Below are positions 9,605 to 18,401 of a stretch of 64,000 nt of DNA, one piece after another. The position numbers and the translations under genes were made by a program. The notes under the pieces are model-generated. The model made no database searches, was not told the origin of the DNA, and saw nothing but the letters and a program-made list of their open reading frames with translations. Origin of the DNA: Franzmannia pantelleriensis (lineage in GTDB: Bacteria > Pseudomonadota > Gammaproteobacteria > Pseudomonadales > Halomonadaceae); NCBI RefSeq assembly GCF_900102875.1, contig NZ_FNGH01000005.1:209519-273518 (forward strand). The letters are read 5' to 3'. Every line of letters starts with the position of its first letter. Position 1 is the first letter of the stretch.

Positions 9605-11024
9605 TCTCACCGCCCTGGAACAGGCCCGCGTGCTGGTGGTGGGCGATGCCATGCTCGACCGCTACTGGCATGGCGGCACCTCGCGGATCTCCCCCGAGGC
9701 GCCGGTGCCGGTGGTGCGCGTCGAGGAGGCCGACGACCGCCCGGGCGGTGCCGCCAACGTGGCGCTCAATATCGCCTCATTGGGTGGCCATGCCGGCCTC
9801 GCCGGTCTGGTCGGCGACGATGCCAACGCCGATCTGCTCAGTACCCGCCTGGAAGATGCCGGAGTGAGCACTCACTTCCAGCGCAGTGCAGAGATTCCCA
9901 CGATCACCAAGCTACGGGTGATGAGCCGCAATCAGCAGTTGATCCGTCTCGACTTCGAGCAGGGGCTCGGTGATGTCGATACTAGCGCGCTCACCGAGCG
10001 CGTCGCGGCGGCACTGGACGACGTCGACCTGGTGATCCTGTCCGACTACGGCAAGGGTACGCTCAACCGCATCGAGGAGCTGATCGCACTGGTGCGTGGC
10101 GCCGGCAAGCGAGTGCTGGTCGATCCCAAGGGCAGCGATTTTCGCCGTTATCACGGCGCCAGCGTGATCACCCCCAATCTTACCGAGTTCGAGGCGGTGG
10201 TAGGCCCTTGCCGCAGCGATGACGAGCTGGCTGCCAAAGGTGAGGCGCTGCGCGCCGAGCTGGAACTGGAAGCGCTGCTGATCACCCGCAGTGAGAAGGG
10301 CATGACGCTGATTCGCGGTGATCACGCCCCCCTGCACCTGCCGACCCGGGCGCGTGAAGTGTTCGATGTCACCGGCGCCGGCGATACCGTGATTGGGGTG
10401 CTCGGCCTGGCCCTGGCTGCCGATCACGGCTTCGCCGAGGCCATGACCCTGGCTAATCTCGCCGCTGGCCTGGTGGTGGCCAAGCCGGGCACCGCCACGC
10501 TTTCGATCGCCGAGCTATATACCGCTGTGCATGGCGACAAGCTGGCCGAGTTCGGCGTGATCGGCGAGGTGCCGCTGATCGAGGCAGTGCGCGCGGCCCA
10601 GGCCCGCGGCGAGCGCGTAGTGATGACCAATGGCTGTTTCGATATCCTACACGCCGGGCACGTCGCCTACCTGGAGCATGCCCGCCAGCTCGGAGATCGC
10701 TTGATCGTGGCAGTCAACGACGACGCGTCCATCGGCCGCCTCAAGGGGCCCAAGCGTCCGATCAACCCGCTGGCGCGACGCATGCAAGTGCTGTCCGGGC
10801 TCGGCGCGGTGGATTGGGTGGTCCCCTTCGGTGAGGACACCCCGCAGCGGCTGATCGAGGCGGTGCTGCCGGATATTCTGGTCAAGGGCGGCGACTACCG
10901 GCCCGAGGAGATCGCCGGTGGTCAGGCGGTGCGTGACGCTGGCGGCGAGGTGCGGGTGCTGGGCTTCGAGGACGGGGTCTCGACTACCGCGATGATTTCC
11001 ACCATCCTCGACCGCGAGCGCTGA
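9594..11024 (+). CDS. hldE: bifunctional heptose-7-phosphate kinase / heptose-1-phosphate adenylyltransferase
   Basis: A 476-residue fusion enzyme making ADP-D-glycero-D-manno-heptose, the substrate of HldD. Residues 1 to ~320 are a ribokinase-family kinase ([13 protein letters not shown] near the start, PGGAANVA, and the anion-hole motif DVTGAGDT near residue 260). Residues ~340-476 are a cytidylyltransferase-like domain with [11 protein letters not shown] (HxGH at 353-356). Start 9594 has GGAG seven bases upstream and overlaps the preceding gene. The stop overlaps the waaA start (TGATG). Together with hldD at the left end, this supplies all ADP-heptose for the cluster. Confidence 0.97.
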   Translation: MKLDLTALEQARVLVVGDAMLDRYWHGGTSRISPEAPVPVVRVEEADDRPGGAANVALNIASLGGHAGLAGLVGDDANADLLSTRLEDAGVSTHFQRSAEIPTITKLRVMSRNQQLIRLDFEQGLGDVDTSALTERVAAALDDVDLVILSDYGKGTLNRIEELIALVRGAGKRVLVDPKGSDFRRYHGASVITPNLTEFEAVVGPCRSDDELAAKGEALRAELELEALLITRSEKGMTLIRGDHAPLHLPTRAREVFDVTGAGDTVIGVLGLALAADHGFAEAMTLANLAAGLVVAKPGTATLSIAELYTAVHGDKLAEFGVIGEVPLIEAVRAAQARGERVVMTNGCFDILHAGHVAYLEHARQLGDRLIVAVNDDASIGRLKGPKRPINPLARRMQVLSGLGAVDWVVPFGEDTPQRLIEAVLPDILVKGGDYRPEEIAGGQAVRDAGGEVRVLGFEDGVSTTAMISTILDRER

Positions 11025-12319
11025 TGGCGGCTGGCAAGCCCTGGGCGCGGGGACTCTATTCCGCGGCGCTGGCCCTGCTGGCGCCGCTGATCTGGCGTCG
11101 GGTCTGGCGCGAGCAGCGCCCCGGGCGTCCGCGCCGCGAGCGGCTGGGGCTGATGGCGCCGCCGCCGCGCCCCAGTCTATGGCTGCACTGTGCGTCGCTG
11201 GGCGAGATACAGGCTGCTCGGCCGCTGATCGAGGCGCTGCTCGACGACTATCCTGCTCACCACCTCACGGTCACCACCATGACCGCCACCGGCGCCGAGC
11301 GCGTCGAGGCAATGATCGCCGCGCGCCGCGAGGCCAGTCTAGCGACGCGACTGCATCATCGTTTCCTGCCGTTGGATTTCCCCGGCGCGGCGCGGCGCTT
11401 CGTGGCGCGGTTGTCACCGGCGCTGGCGATCGTCTTCGAAACCGAGCTATGGCCCAACCTGCTGGTTGCTTGCCGCCGCCGCGGGATCCCCTTGGCGGTG
11501 GTCAACGGCCGACTCTCGCCGCAGGCCTTTGCACGCTATCGTCGGATTCGCCCGCTGATGCAGGACGCGCTGTGCGGCATCGACTGGCTGGCGGCCAAGT
11601 CCGCACAGGATCTCGCCCGCTTCCGGGCGCTGGGCATGGATGCCGCGCGCAGCCAGGCGGTGGGTTCGCTGAAGTTCGATATCAGCGTGGCGCCCGAGCT
11701 GCGAAGCGAGGCCGAAACGCTGCGCGTCACGCTGGGTGATCGTCCGGTATGGATTGCCGGTTCCACCCATCCCGGCGAGGATCAGCAGTTGCTCGAGGCC
11801 CATGCGCTGTTACGCCGCTCCCACCGCAACGCGCTGCTGGTGCTGGTGCCGCGCCACCCTCAGCGTTTCGATGCGGTCGCAGCGCTGTGCGAGGCGCATG
11901 GCATGCCGGCGCCTCGCCGCTCGCTTGGACAGCTGCCGCCACGTGACGCGGCGGTCTACCTGGGCGATACCCTTGGCGAACTCACGCTTCTCTACGGCGC
12001 TGCTGATCTGGCCTTCGTCGGCGGCAGCCTGGTGCCGGTGGGCGGCCACAACCTGCTCGAACCGGCGGCAATGGGCACTCCGGTGCTCAGCGGCGAGCAG
12101 CTGGCCAACTTCCAGGATGTCGCCGCCGTGCTTGATGACGCCGATGCGCTGGTACGTGTCGCCGACGCCGCTGGGCTGGCTAGCACACTCGCCGCCCTGT
12201 TTGACGATGAAGCCGAGCGATTGCGACTGGGCGAGGCTGGCCAGCGGGTGGTGGCGGCCAACCGCGGCGCTCTGGCGAGTACCCGGGAAGGCTTGGCGCG
12301 ATTGCTACCAGCTGAGTGA
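11024..12319 (+). CDS. waaA: Kdo transferase
   Basis: Inner-membrane-associated GT30 enzyme of 431 residues that transfers Kdo from CMP-Kdo to the lipid A precursor. An N-terminal hydrophobic anchor (YSAALALLAPLIW) precedes LWLHCASLGE, whose Glu is the family's catalytic base, then TETLWPN-like FETELWPNL and the C-terminal GSLVPVGGHNLLEPAA motif. Translation is coupled to hldE by a one-base TGATG overlap. With kdkA nearby a mono-Kdo core is plausible. The gene ends 8 bases before convergent rpiA. Confidence 0.95.
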   Translation: MAAGKPWARGLYSAALALLAPLIWRRVWREQRPGRPRRERLGLMAPPPRPSLWLHCASLGEIQAARPLIEALLDDYPAHHLTVTTMTATGAERVEAMIAARREASLATRLHHRFLPLDFPGAARRFVARLSPALAIVFETELWPNLLVACRRRGIPLAVVNGRLSPQAFARYRRIRPLMQDALCGIDWLAAKSAQDLARFRALGMDAARSQAVGSLKFDISVAPELRSEAETLRVTLGDRPVWIAGSTHPGEDQQLLEAHALLRRSHRNALLVLVPRHPQRFDAVAALCEAHGMPAPRRSLGQLPPRDAAVYLGDTLGELTLLYGAADLAFVGGSLVPVGGHNLLEPAAMGTPVLSGEQLANFQDVAAVLDDADALVRVADAAGLASTLAALFDDEAERLRLGEAGQRVVAANRGALASTREGLARLLPAE

Positions 12320-12327
12320 GTACTCGC

Positions 12328-13005
12328 TTACTCGGTGGGTGTCAGGCGCTCAACGCCGCTGGTATCGCCGAGAAACAGCACGTCGGCCCCGCGGGCGGCA
12401 AATAGGCCGTTGGTCACTACGCCGACGATGGCGTTCAAGCGCGCTTCCATGGCCACCGGGTCATCGATCATGAAGTCGAAGCAGTCGATGATCTGGTTGC
12501 CGTTGTCGGTCACCACCCCCTGGCGATAGACCGGATCGGCGCCCAGTTTGACCAGTTCTCGGGCTACATAGGAGCGCGCCATGGGGATCACCTCCACCGG
12601 CAGCGGAAAGGCGCCGAGGCGTGCCACCCGCTTGGAAGCGTCGGCGATGCAGATGAAAAGCTCGCTGCAGGCGGCGACGATCTTCTCGCGGGTCAGGGCC
12701 GCTCCGCCGCCTTTGATCATGTGTAAGTGAGCATTTACTTCGTCTGCACCATCGATGTAGAAAGGCACGCTTCCTACTTCGTTGAGCTCGAACACCGCGA
12801 TGTCGTGTCTCCGCAGACGCTCGGCGCTGGCTTCGGAGCTGGCCACTGCCCCCTTGAAGCTGTCGCGCAGCTCGGCCAGTCGGTCGATGAAGCAGTTGGC
12901 CGTGGAGCCGGTGCCGATGCCGAGTACGGTGTCGCGGTAAAGATACGGGCGGACTTCATCGATGGCCGCGGCGGCCACGGCGTCCTTGAGTTCGTCTTGG
13001 GTCAT
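12328..13005 (-). CDS. rpiA: ribose-5-phosphate isomerase A
   Basis: Interconverts ribose-5-phosphate and ribulose-5-phosphate in the pentose phosphate pathway. The 225-residue protein has the family's [13 protein letters not shown] phosphate loop, DGADEVN with catalytic aspartates and [12 protein letters not shown]. It is divergent from ilvA, an arrangement shared with Pseudomonas. The ribosome site is weak (GACGAAT). Confidence 0.97.
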   Translation of the reverse strand: MTQDELKDAVAAAAIDEVRPYLYRDTVLGIGTGSTANCFIDRLAELRDSFKGAVASSEASAERLRRHDIAVFELNEVGSVPFYIDGADEVNAHLHMIKGGGAALTREKIVAACSELFICIADASKRVARLGAFPLPVEVIPMARSYVARELVKLGADPVYRQGVVTDNGNQIIDCFDFMIDDPVAMEARLNAIVGVVTNGLFAARGADVLFLGDTSGVERLTPTE

Positions 13006-13176
13006 GGGCGTATTCGTCGCAACTGGTGGATGAAAGCGCCATCAGTATACGTGAGCCGCTCGCCGCTGTGGATGACGCGCTGGACGCCGGGGCCGCGGGA
13101 ATGCTACCAATAGGGGTTTTCTCCGCCGTTTGCGGTTTGCGCTCCCGCGCTGCGTCATTCCCATCAGGACATCAGG

Positions 13177-14691
13177 ATGCTCGAAGCTACCGTCAAGAAG
13201 ATTCTCCAGGCCCGGGTCTACGATGCCGCCCGGGAAACGCCGATCTCCCAGGCCCCTTTCCTCTCCCGCCGCTTCAATAATCAGATCCTGATCAAGCGCG
13301 AGGACCTGCAGCCGGTCTACTCGTTCAAGATTCGCGGCGCCTTCAACAAGATGTCCCAGCTCAGCGAGGCGCAGAAAGCCAAGGGCGTGATCGCCGCCTC
13401 GGCGGGCAACCACGCCCAGGGACTGGCGATGGCCGCCAAGCTGATGGGCGTCAAGGCGGTGATCGTGATGCCGCGCATCACGCCCGACATCAAGGTTCAG
13501 GCGGTGCGTGCCCGCGGCGCCAAGGTAATCCTCAAGGGGGACGCCTTCTCCGCCGCCGCCGAGCATGCCCGCGAGCTGGTGGCCGAGCACGGTTATACTT
13601 ACATTCCGCCGTTCGACGATATCGACGTGATCGCCGGTCAGGGCACCATCGGCGTGGAGATCCTGCGTCAGCACAGCGGCCGCCTCGATGCGGTGTTCAT
13701 ACCGGTTGGCGGCGGCGGTCTGATCGCCGGCGTGGCGGCCTACCTCAAGTACCTGCGCCCCGATATCAAGGTGATCGGCGTCGAGGCCGAGGATAGCGCC
13801 TGTCTCAAGGCGGCGCTGGACGCCGGCAAGCGGGTCACCCTGGACCAGGTAGGGGTGTTCGCCGAAGGCGTGGCGGTGGCACAGATCGGCGAGATGCCGT
13901 TCAAGATCATGCGCGATCTGGTCGATGACGTCATCACCGTCAACACCGATGAGATGTGTGCCGCGGTCAAGGATATCTTCGATGACACCCGAGCGGTCTC
14001 GGAGACCTCCGGCGCGCTGTCGTTGGCGGGTCTCAAGAAGTACGTCCAGCAGACCGGAGTCGAGGGTCAGACCCTGCTGTGCATCAACTCCGGGGCCAAT
14101 ACCAACTTCGACCGCCTGCAGCATATCGCCGAGCGTACCGAGCTCGGTGAGCAGCGCGAGGCGATCCTGGCGGTGACCATCCCCGAGCAGCCCGGCAGCT
14201 TCAAGAAGTTCTGCAAGACCATCGGCAAGCGCATGGTCACCGAGTTCAACTACCGCTATGCCGATCCGGCGCATGCTCACATCTTCGTCGGCGTGCAGGT
14301 CAAGCCCGGCGGCGAGGATCGCCAGGCGGTGATCGAGCGGTTGCGCGATGCCGACTATCCGGTGGAAGACCTTACCGACAACGAACTGGCCAAGTTGCAC
14401 ATTCGCCACCTCGGCGGCGGCCGACCCAAGGAGCATTTCGAGGAAGAGGTCTACCGCTTCGAGTTTCCCGAACGCCCCGGGGCGTTGATGAACTTCCTCA
14501 CCCATCTGCCCCACGATTGGAACATTTCACTGTTTCACTATCGTAACCACGGTGCCGCCTACGGTCGGGTGCTGGTGGGGATGCAGATCCCCAACGGCGA
14601 TCGCAGCCATGTAGAGGAGCATTTCGACGAAATCGGCTATCGCTACTGGAAAGAAACCGATAACCCGGCCTACCGCTTATTCATGGCCTAA
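13177..14691 (+). CDS. ilvA: threonine deaminase, biosynthetic (ACT-domain type)
   Basis: PLP enzyme deaminating threonine to 2-oxobutanoate, the committed step of isoleucine synthesis. PLP lysine is K51 in SFKIRGAFNK; the phosphate-binding GGGGL follows PV. Residues ~330-504 contain two ACT-like domains (AILAVTIPEQPGSFKKF and YRFEFPERPGALMNF), the hallmark of the isoleucine-inhibited, valine-activated biosynthetic form. The 504-residue length is usual. No attenuator-like Ile/Val-rich leader is visible in the 171-base gap to rpiA. Confidence 0.96.
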   Translation: MLEATVKKILQARVYDAARETPISQAPFLSRRFNNQILIKREDLQPVYSFKIRGAFNKMSQLSEAQKAKGVIAASAGNHAQGLAMAAKLMGVKAVIVMPRITPDIKVQAVRARGAKVILKGDAFSAAAEHARELVAEHGYTYIPPFDDIDVIAGQGTIGVEILRQHSGRLDAVFIPVGGGGLIAGVAAYLKYLRPDIKVIGVEAEDSACLKAALDAGKRVTLDQVGVFAEGVAVAQIGEMPFKIMRDLVDDVITVNTDEMCAAVKDIFDDTRAVSETSGALSLAGLKKYVQQTGVEGQTLLCINSGANTNFDRLQHIAERTELGEQREAILAVTIPEQPGSFKKFCKTIGKRMVTEFNYRYADPAHAHIFVGVQVKPGGEDRQAVIERLRDADYPVEDLTDNELAKLHIRHLGGGRPKEHFEEEVYRFEFPERPGALMNFLTHLPHDWNISLFHYRNHGAAYGRVLVGMQIPNGDRSHVEEHFDEIGYRYWKETDNPAYRLFMA

Positions 14692-14780
14692 TGGATCGCA
14701 CCGGGTGGTAGTGAGCGCAAACTAACTCCCTGATGGCGATATGGCAGGGGGTTGATGCTCAAATCGTGGGATCGAGAGAG

Positions 14781-14809
14781 TTGTTTTTGTTGTCCTTGAG
14801 GCCTATAGT
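14781..14809 (+). promoter_or_regulatory. sigma70-type promoter of the 31-residue peptide
   Basis: TTGTTT (14781-14786) and TATAGT (14804-14809) are separated by exactly 17 bases and lie about 60 bases upstream of the small coding sequence at 14870. Read directly from sequence; start point untested. Confidence 0.6.
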
Positions 14810-14869
14810 CAGCCTGTCGTCAAGGGCGACATTAACGTTTCCGAATGTAACAATTTCACGGAGCTCTCC

Positions 14870-14965
14870 ATGAAGCGCAAGCCCGATCTGGTCATGGCAT
14901 TGGCGCTGCTGTTTGTCATTGGTGTCGTGGCGACCGGCTACGCTCAGGCACTTGCCGGTAGCTGA
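14870..14965 (+). CDS. 31-residue single-span membrane peptide, unknown function
   Basis: A short coding sequence with a GGAG ribosome site, giving a basic MKRKPDL start, one hydrophobic segment (VMALALLFVIGVVATGYA) and the tail QALAGS. It could be a tiny inner-membrane protein, or a cleaved signal-like peptide given AxA-like sites near the end. It sits alone between ilvA and the fau/6S locus. A promoter-like pair lies upstream and a strong rho-independent terminator lies 46 bases downstream, so it forms its own transcription unit. I do not recognise a named family; no function is proposed. Confidence 0.65.
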   Translation: MKRKPDLVMALALLFVIGVVATGYAQALAGS

Positions 14966-15010
14966 GCAGATATCCCTGGCACGGCAGTGCCATGACCAGA
15001 GAACGACCGA

Positions 15011-15041
15011 GCCGATGCGGGACGACCCGCATCGGCTTTTT
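15011..15041 (+). terminator. rho-independent terminator
   Basis: Perfect 11-base stem GCCGATGCGGG / CCCGCATCGGC with an ACGA loop, followed by TTTTT. Located after the 31-residue peptide gene and pointing towards the 3' end of fau on the other strand. Confidence 0.9.
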
Positions 15042-15057
15042 CGTGGAAATCGCGGGC

Positions 15058-15687
15058 TCAGGCCGGACGCGGCGGGCGTATCACGGCGCTATCGCTGACA
15101 ATGGCATCCAGCGGGATGTCCCAGCCGGCACTGGGCAGCGCCGCGACCTGCTGGCAGGTATGAGCCACGCCGAGCAGCCGCGGTCGCGGCCCCTGGCGAC
15201 GGGTAAAGGCAAAGCTGCGGTCGTAGAAGCCGCCGCCCATGCCCATACGTTGGCCGTGGGCGTCGAAGCCCACCAGCGGCAGCAGTACCAGGTCCAGCGC
15301 CCAGGGCGGCAGGCGTCGAGCACGATGAGCGGCATGGCGGGTGCTGGGTTCGGAGATGCCGAAGCGGTTGCGTACCATGGGCGTGGCGGCGTGATAGTGG
15401 ACGAACCACAGCCGGTTGTCGGCCAGTGGCATCAGTACTGGCAGATAGGCCTTGGCGCCACGCTGGCGTAGCCAGTCGAGCAGCGGTGTAGGATCGATTT
15501 CGCCGTCGTTGGGCAGGTAGAGGGCAACACGGCGGGCGCGCTGTACTTCGGGTAGCCGGCGCAGCTGGCGGCACAGGCGGCGAGAGGCGTCGCGCTGCTG
15601 GCTGGCGCTCAGGGCGCGTCGGCGTTGGCGCAGCTCACGACGCAGCTGGCGGCGCTGCTCGGCAAGTGTCGGGGCGGTGTTGGTCAC
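15058..15687 (-). CDS. fau: 5-formyltetrahydrofolate cyclo-ligase
   Basis: ATP-dependent conversion of 5-formyl-THF to 5,10-methenyl-THF (YgfA/Fau family). The GTG at 15687 is chosen: it follows the 6S RNA end and gives the family's basic N-terminus (LAEQRRQLRRELRQRRR). Conserved core: VALYLPNDGEID, PLVGFDAHGQRMGMGGGFYDR (ATP/folate loop) and the C-terminal DAIVSDSAV. About 209 residues. As in E. coli it follows the 6S RNA gene and is probably cotranscribed with it, the known ssrS-ygfA arrangement. The ribosome site is weak. Confidence 0.92.
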   Translation of the reverse strand: MTNTAPTLAEQRRQLRRELRQRRRALSASQQRDASRRLCRQLRRLPEVQRARRVALYLPNDGEIDPTPLLDWLRQRGAKAYLPVLMPLADNRLWFVHYHAATPMVRNRFGISEPSTRHAAHRARRLPPWALDLVLLPLVGFDAHGQRMGMGGGFYDRSFAFTRRQGPRPRLLGVAHTCQQVAALPSAGWDIPLDAIVSDSAVIRPPRPA

Positions 15688-15718
15688 AGAGCGGAAACCG
15701 CGTAGTCGGATGTAGAGA

Positions 15719-15900
15719 GTTCCCCGGAGTGCCGCTGTCGTTCTGGCCCTTGAACCCATTGGTTCAAGGTGGGTGGCCGCAGACAGACCGTCAGGCTTTC
15801 CGTCGCACGGACATGCACACGGGTCTGTCTAGCAATTGGCCCCCTGGGTACTGCGCATAGGCTCGAGGGACTATAACGACTGGCGCACACCCCAGAGAAC
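15719..15900 (-). ncRNA. ssrS: 6S RNA
   Basis: Binds the sigma70 RNA polymerase holoenzyme and represses promoters in stationary phase. On the minus strand the ~182-nt transcript begins GUUCUCUGGGGUG and ends CACUCCGGGGAAC; these pair into a 13-base closing stem with only G-U variants. The 3' part contains the 6S hallmark CACCUUGAACC...GGUUCAAGGG followed by a GCGGCA stretch. Gene order zapA-6S-fau is that of E. coli and Pseudomonas. Ends are set by the closing stem and may be off by a few bases. Confidence 0.95.
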
Positions 15901-15906
15901 GTCTTC

Positions 15907-15935
15907 ATCCTAACAGAGGCGGTGGGTGCGCCAAA
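15907..15935 (-). promoter_or_regulatory. 6S RNA promoter
   Basis: On the minus strand TAGGAT ends 6 bases before the predicted 6S RNA 5' end, with a TTGGCG-like -35 about 16-17 bases further upstream. Spacing fits a sigma70 promoter, although the -35 is poor. Confidence 0.5.
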
Positions 15936-15961
15936 GCGATGGTGTGAATTATCGCGGCGGC

Positions 15962-16261
15962 CTAGCGCGGCGTGAGGTCGGTCAGGGCCCGTTCGAGGCG
16001 CTCGCCGAGACGCGCCAGCGCGGCCTCGCTGTCCTTGCGCTCGTCGAGGGCCTGCAGCAGCTCGTGGGTGATATTGAGTGCCGCCATGATAGCGATCTTC
16101 TCGGCGCCGAGCACCTTGCCGCGGGCATGGATGCCGTGCATGGCCCGATCCAGGTAGCGGGCGGAACGATTGAGCTGCTCCTGCTCTTCCGGCGGGCAGG
16201 CGATGACGTAGCCGCGCCCCAGCAGCGTGATCTCAGTGGTCGGCCGGCTTTCATCGGTCAT
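15962..16261 (-). CDS. zapA: cell division protein ZapA
   Basis: Small cytoplasmic protein (99 residues) that bundles and cross-links FtsZ filaments at the Z ring. N-terminal globular part contains ITLLGRGYVIACPPEEQEQL (family pattern), followed by a long coiled-coil helix from ~residue 50. GGGAG precedes the ATG. It lies upstream of 6S RNA and divergent from ygfB, as in other gammaproteobacteria. The 143 bases between zapA and ygfB show no obvious strong promoter. Confidence 0.94.
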   Translation of the reverse strand: MTDESRPTTEITLLGRGYVIACPPEEQEQLNRSARYLDRAMHGIHARGKVLGAEKIAIMAALNITHELLQALDERKDSEAALARLGERLERALTDLTPR

Positions 16262-16404
16262 GGTGCGCTCCCGGGTAAGGGATGAGGGTGGGCCAAGAAT
16301 GGGGCAGATGCGTTAGGCTATGACTATTCGATCATCATAAGAGAGCCGCTTGCAGACGGTCAACGCGCCGCAGCGTCTCGCCCTTCTCCTCCGGATGCCT
16401 AGTC

Positions 16405-16977
16405 ATGTCATTGATCAATCAACAGCTCAGCTTTTCTGACGTCGCCGACGCCTTCCTGATACACGGCAGCCTGCAGTCGCCGGCGTTTCTGGATGGTCGC
16501 TTGGCCGCAGGTCTGGCCCTTCACGACCTGGCCGCCGAGGCCTGGCTCAACGAACTCTGCGATGCGCTCGGCGTCGACCAGCCGCGCGACCCCGAGAGCG
16601 CCGAGGTACTGCTGGCCTGGCGGTGCCAGAGCCTCGAGGCGCTGGCCGGCGAGGCACTCAACTACGAGCCGCTGCTGCCCGACGAGATGTTCTCGCTGGC
16701 CGAGCGCGCCCGTGGCCTGCAGGAGTGGACACTGGGTTTTCTCGAGGTCCTCAACGACGTGGATCCTGAGCGTCGCCAGGGCTGGTCGGCGCCGCTGCGC
16801 GAAGCGTTGGACGACCTCGAAGGCCTGGCTGCCATCGATACCGAGCTCGAAGAGAGCAGTGACAACGAGAACGACTTGTTCGCTCTTACCGAGCACGTAC
16901 GCATGGCGGCGATGCTGCTGTATACCGAGCAGCATCCCGGTCAGCCCCAGGTCGAACAGGTCGAGGAGCCTCACTGA
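16405..16977 (+). CDS. ygfB: YgfB/YecA family (UPF0149) protein
   Basis: Cytoplasmic all-alpha acidic protein of 190 residues. The opening FSDVADAFLIHGSLQSPAFLDG (with the family's xHGxL..) and the internal WTLGFLEVL motif are typical. In Pseudomonas aeruginosa YgfB is reported to modulate ampDh3 expression; whether that holds here is unknown. It ends in a stop immediately followed by the pepP ATG, so it leads the conserved ygfB-pepP-ubiH unit. Confidence 0.92.
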   Translation: MSLINQQLSFSDVADAFLIHGSLQSPAFLDGRLAAGLALHDLAAEAWLNELCDALGVDQPRDPESAEVLLAWRCQSLEALAGEALNYEPLLPDEMFSLAERARGLQEWTLGFLEVLNDVDPERRQGWSAPLREALDDLEGLAAIDTELEESSDNENDLFALTEHVRMAAMLLYTEQHPGQPQVEQVEEPH

Positions 16978-18336
16978 ATGGCGTCACAAGTAATCCCACC
17001 AACCTGCCCTGCCCTGCCACGGCCGGCGCCGATCAGCTTGGCCGAATATCGCCGCCGTCGCCAGACCCTGATGGCGTCACTGGCGCCCAATAGCGCCGTG
17101 CTACTGCCATCGGCGGCACTGGTGACCCGCTCGCGGGATAGCGAGTTCGCCTTTCGCCAGAACAGCGACTTCCACTATCTGACGGGGTTTCCTGAACCAG
17201 ATGCCCTGCTGCTGCTGCTGCCGGGGCGAGAGGCCGGGGAATGTGTGCTGTTTTGTCAGGACAAGGACGCCACCCTGGAAGCCTGGACCGGCATTCGTTT
17301 GGGTGCCGAAGGCGCCGAGAGCGAGTTTGGCATCGACCAGGCGTTCGAGAACGCCGAGCGCGAGGCGCGACTGGCCGAACTGCTGGACGGGCGCGAGACG
17401 CTTTATCTGCCCCTCGATGATGGCGAGGCCATGGCCCTGGCCGAAGCAGTGCGCGGCGAGCTGCAGGGGCGCCGGCGGCAGGGGGCCGTGGCGCCTGGGG
17501 GCTTTCGTGATCTGACCTCGCTGGTGCACGAACAGCGCCTGATCAAGAGCGAGGCCGAGCTTGCGCTACTGCGCCATGCTGGGGAGATTTCGGCGCGGGC
17601 TCACGTGCGTGCGATGCGCTCAGCGGCTTCGGGGCTATATGAGTACCAGCTGCAGGCGGAGCTGGAGCACGAGTTCGTATGGCACGGCGCCAGTGGCCCT
17701 GCCTATGCCAGCATCGTTGGCGGCGGGGCCAATGCCTGCGTGCTGCACTACATCAGCAACCGCGATGCGCTGCGCGACGGTGAGCTGGTGCTGATCGACG
17801 CCGGTGCCGAGTTCGACCTGTATGCCGGCGATATCACCCGGACCTTTCCGGTCAATGGCCGCTTCAGCGAGCCTCAGCGGGCGCTCTACGAGGTGGTGCT
17901 GGCGGCCCAGGAGCGTGCCGTCGCTATGGTGGAGCCGGGAGTGACACTCAAGGCGATCCATGATGGCGTGGTACGTGACCTGACCGAGGGGTTACTGGCG
18001 CTAGGTCTGCTCGAAGGAGCGCTGGAGGCCAATATCGACAGTGCGTCCTATCGTCGGTTCTACCTGCACTCCACCTCGCACTGGCTGGGCCTGGATGTTC
18101 ACGACGTTGGCGACTATCGCCGCGACGGTGAGCCGCGGCCACTGGCCCCGGGCATGGTGCTGACCGTCGAGCCCGGGCTCTACGTTCCCGACGCCGACGA
18201 TATCCCGGTCGAGTTCCGCGGTATTGGCATCCGCATCGAGGACGATGTCGCGGTGACTGAGCATGGCCACGAGGTGCTTACCGCTGGCGTGCCCAAGCAG
18301 GTGGCGGATATTGAAGCCCTGATGATCAATTCGTGA
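16978..18336 (+). CDS. pepP: Xaa-Pro aminopeptidase (aminopeptidase P)
   Basis: Dimanganese M24B peptidase that removes N-terminal residues preceding proline. The N-terminal creatinase-like domain (1-~170) is followed by the pita-bread domain. Metal ligands are visible: D274 and D285 in LIDAGAEFDLYAGDITRTF, a histidine in STSHWLGLDVHD, and glutamates in VEPGLY and IRIEDD. The 452 residues match the usual ~440. GAGGAG lies 9 bases before the start, inside ygfB. Confidence 0.95.
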   Translation: MASQVIPPTCPALPRPAPISLAEYRRRRQTLMASLAPNSAVLLPSAALVTRSRDSEFAFRQNSDFHYLTGFPEPDALLLLLPGREAGECVLFCQDKDATLEAWTGIRLGAEGAESEFGIDQAFENAEREARLAELLDGRETLYLPLDDGEAMALAEAVRGELQGRRRQGAVAPGGFRDLTSLVHEQRLIKSEAELALLRHAGEISARAHVRAMRSAASGLYEYQLQAELEHEFVWHGASGPAYASIVGGGANACVLHYISNRDALRDGELVLIDAGAEFDLYAGDITRTFPVNGRFSEPQRALYEVVLAAQERAVAMVEPGVTLKAIHDGVVRDLTEGLLALGLLEGALEANIDSASYRRFYLHSTSHWLGLDVHDVGDYRRDGEPRPLAPGMVLTVEPGLYVPDADDIPVEFRGIGIRIEDDVAVTEHGHEVLTAGVPKQVADIEALMINS

Positions 18337-18401
18337 TCAGCTGAGAGCATGGCGAAAACTGGGTTACGTAAATTACGTAATATTGGCGAGGTGCGCTACG
18401 C

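Noticed and set aside
13042..14514. 490-codon open frame antisense to ilvA
   Set aside because: No motif, no ribosome site, and ilvA on the other strand is complete with PLP and ACT signatures.
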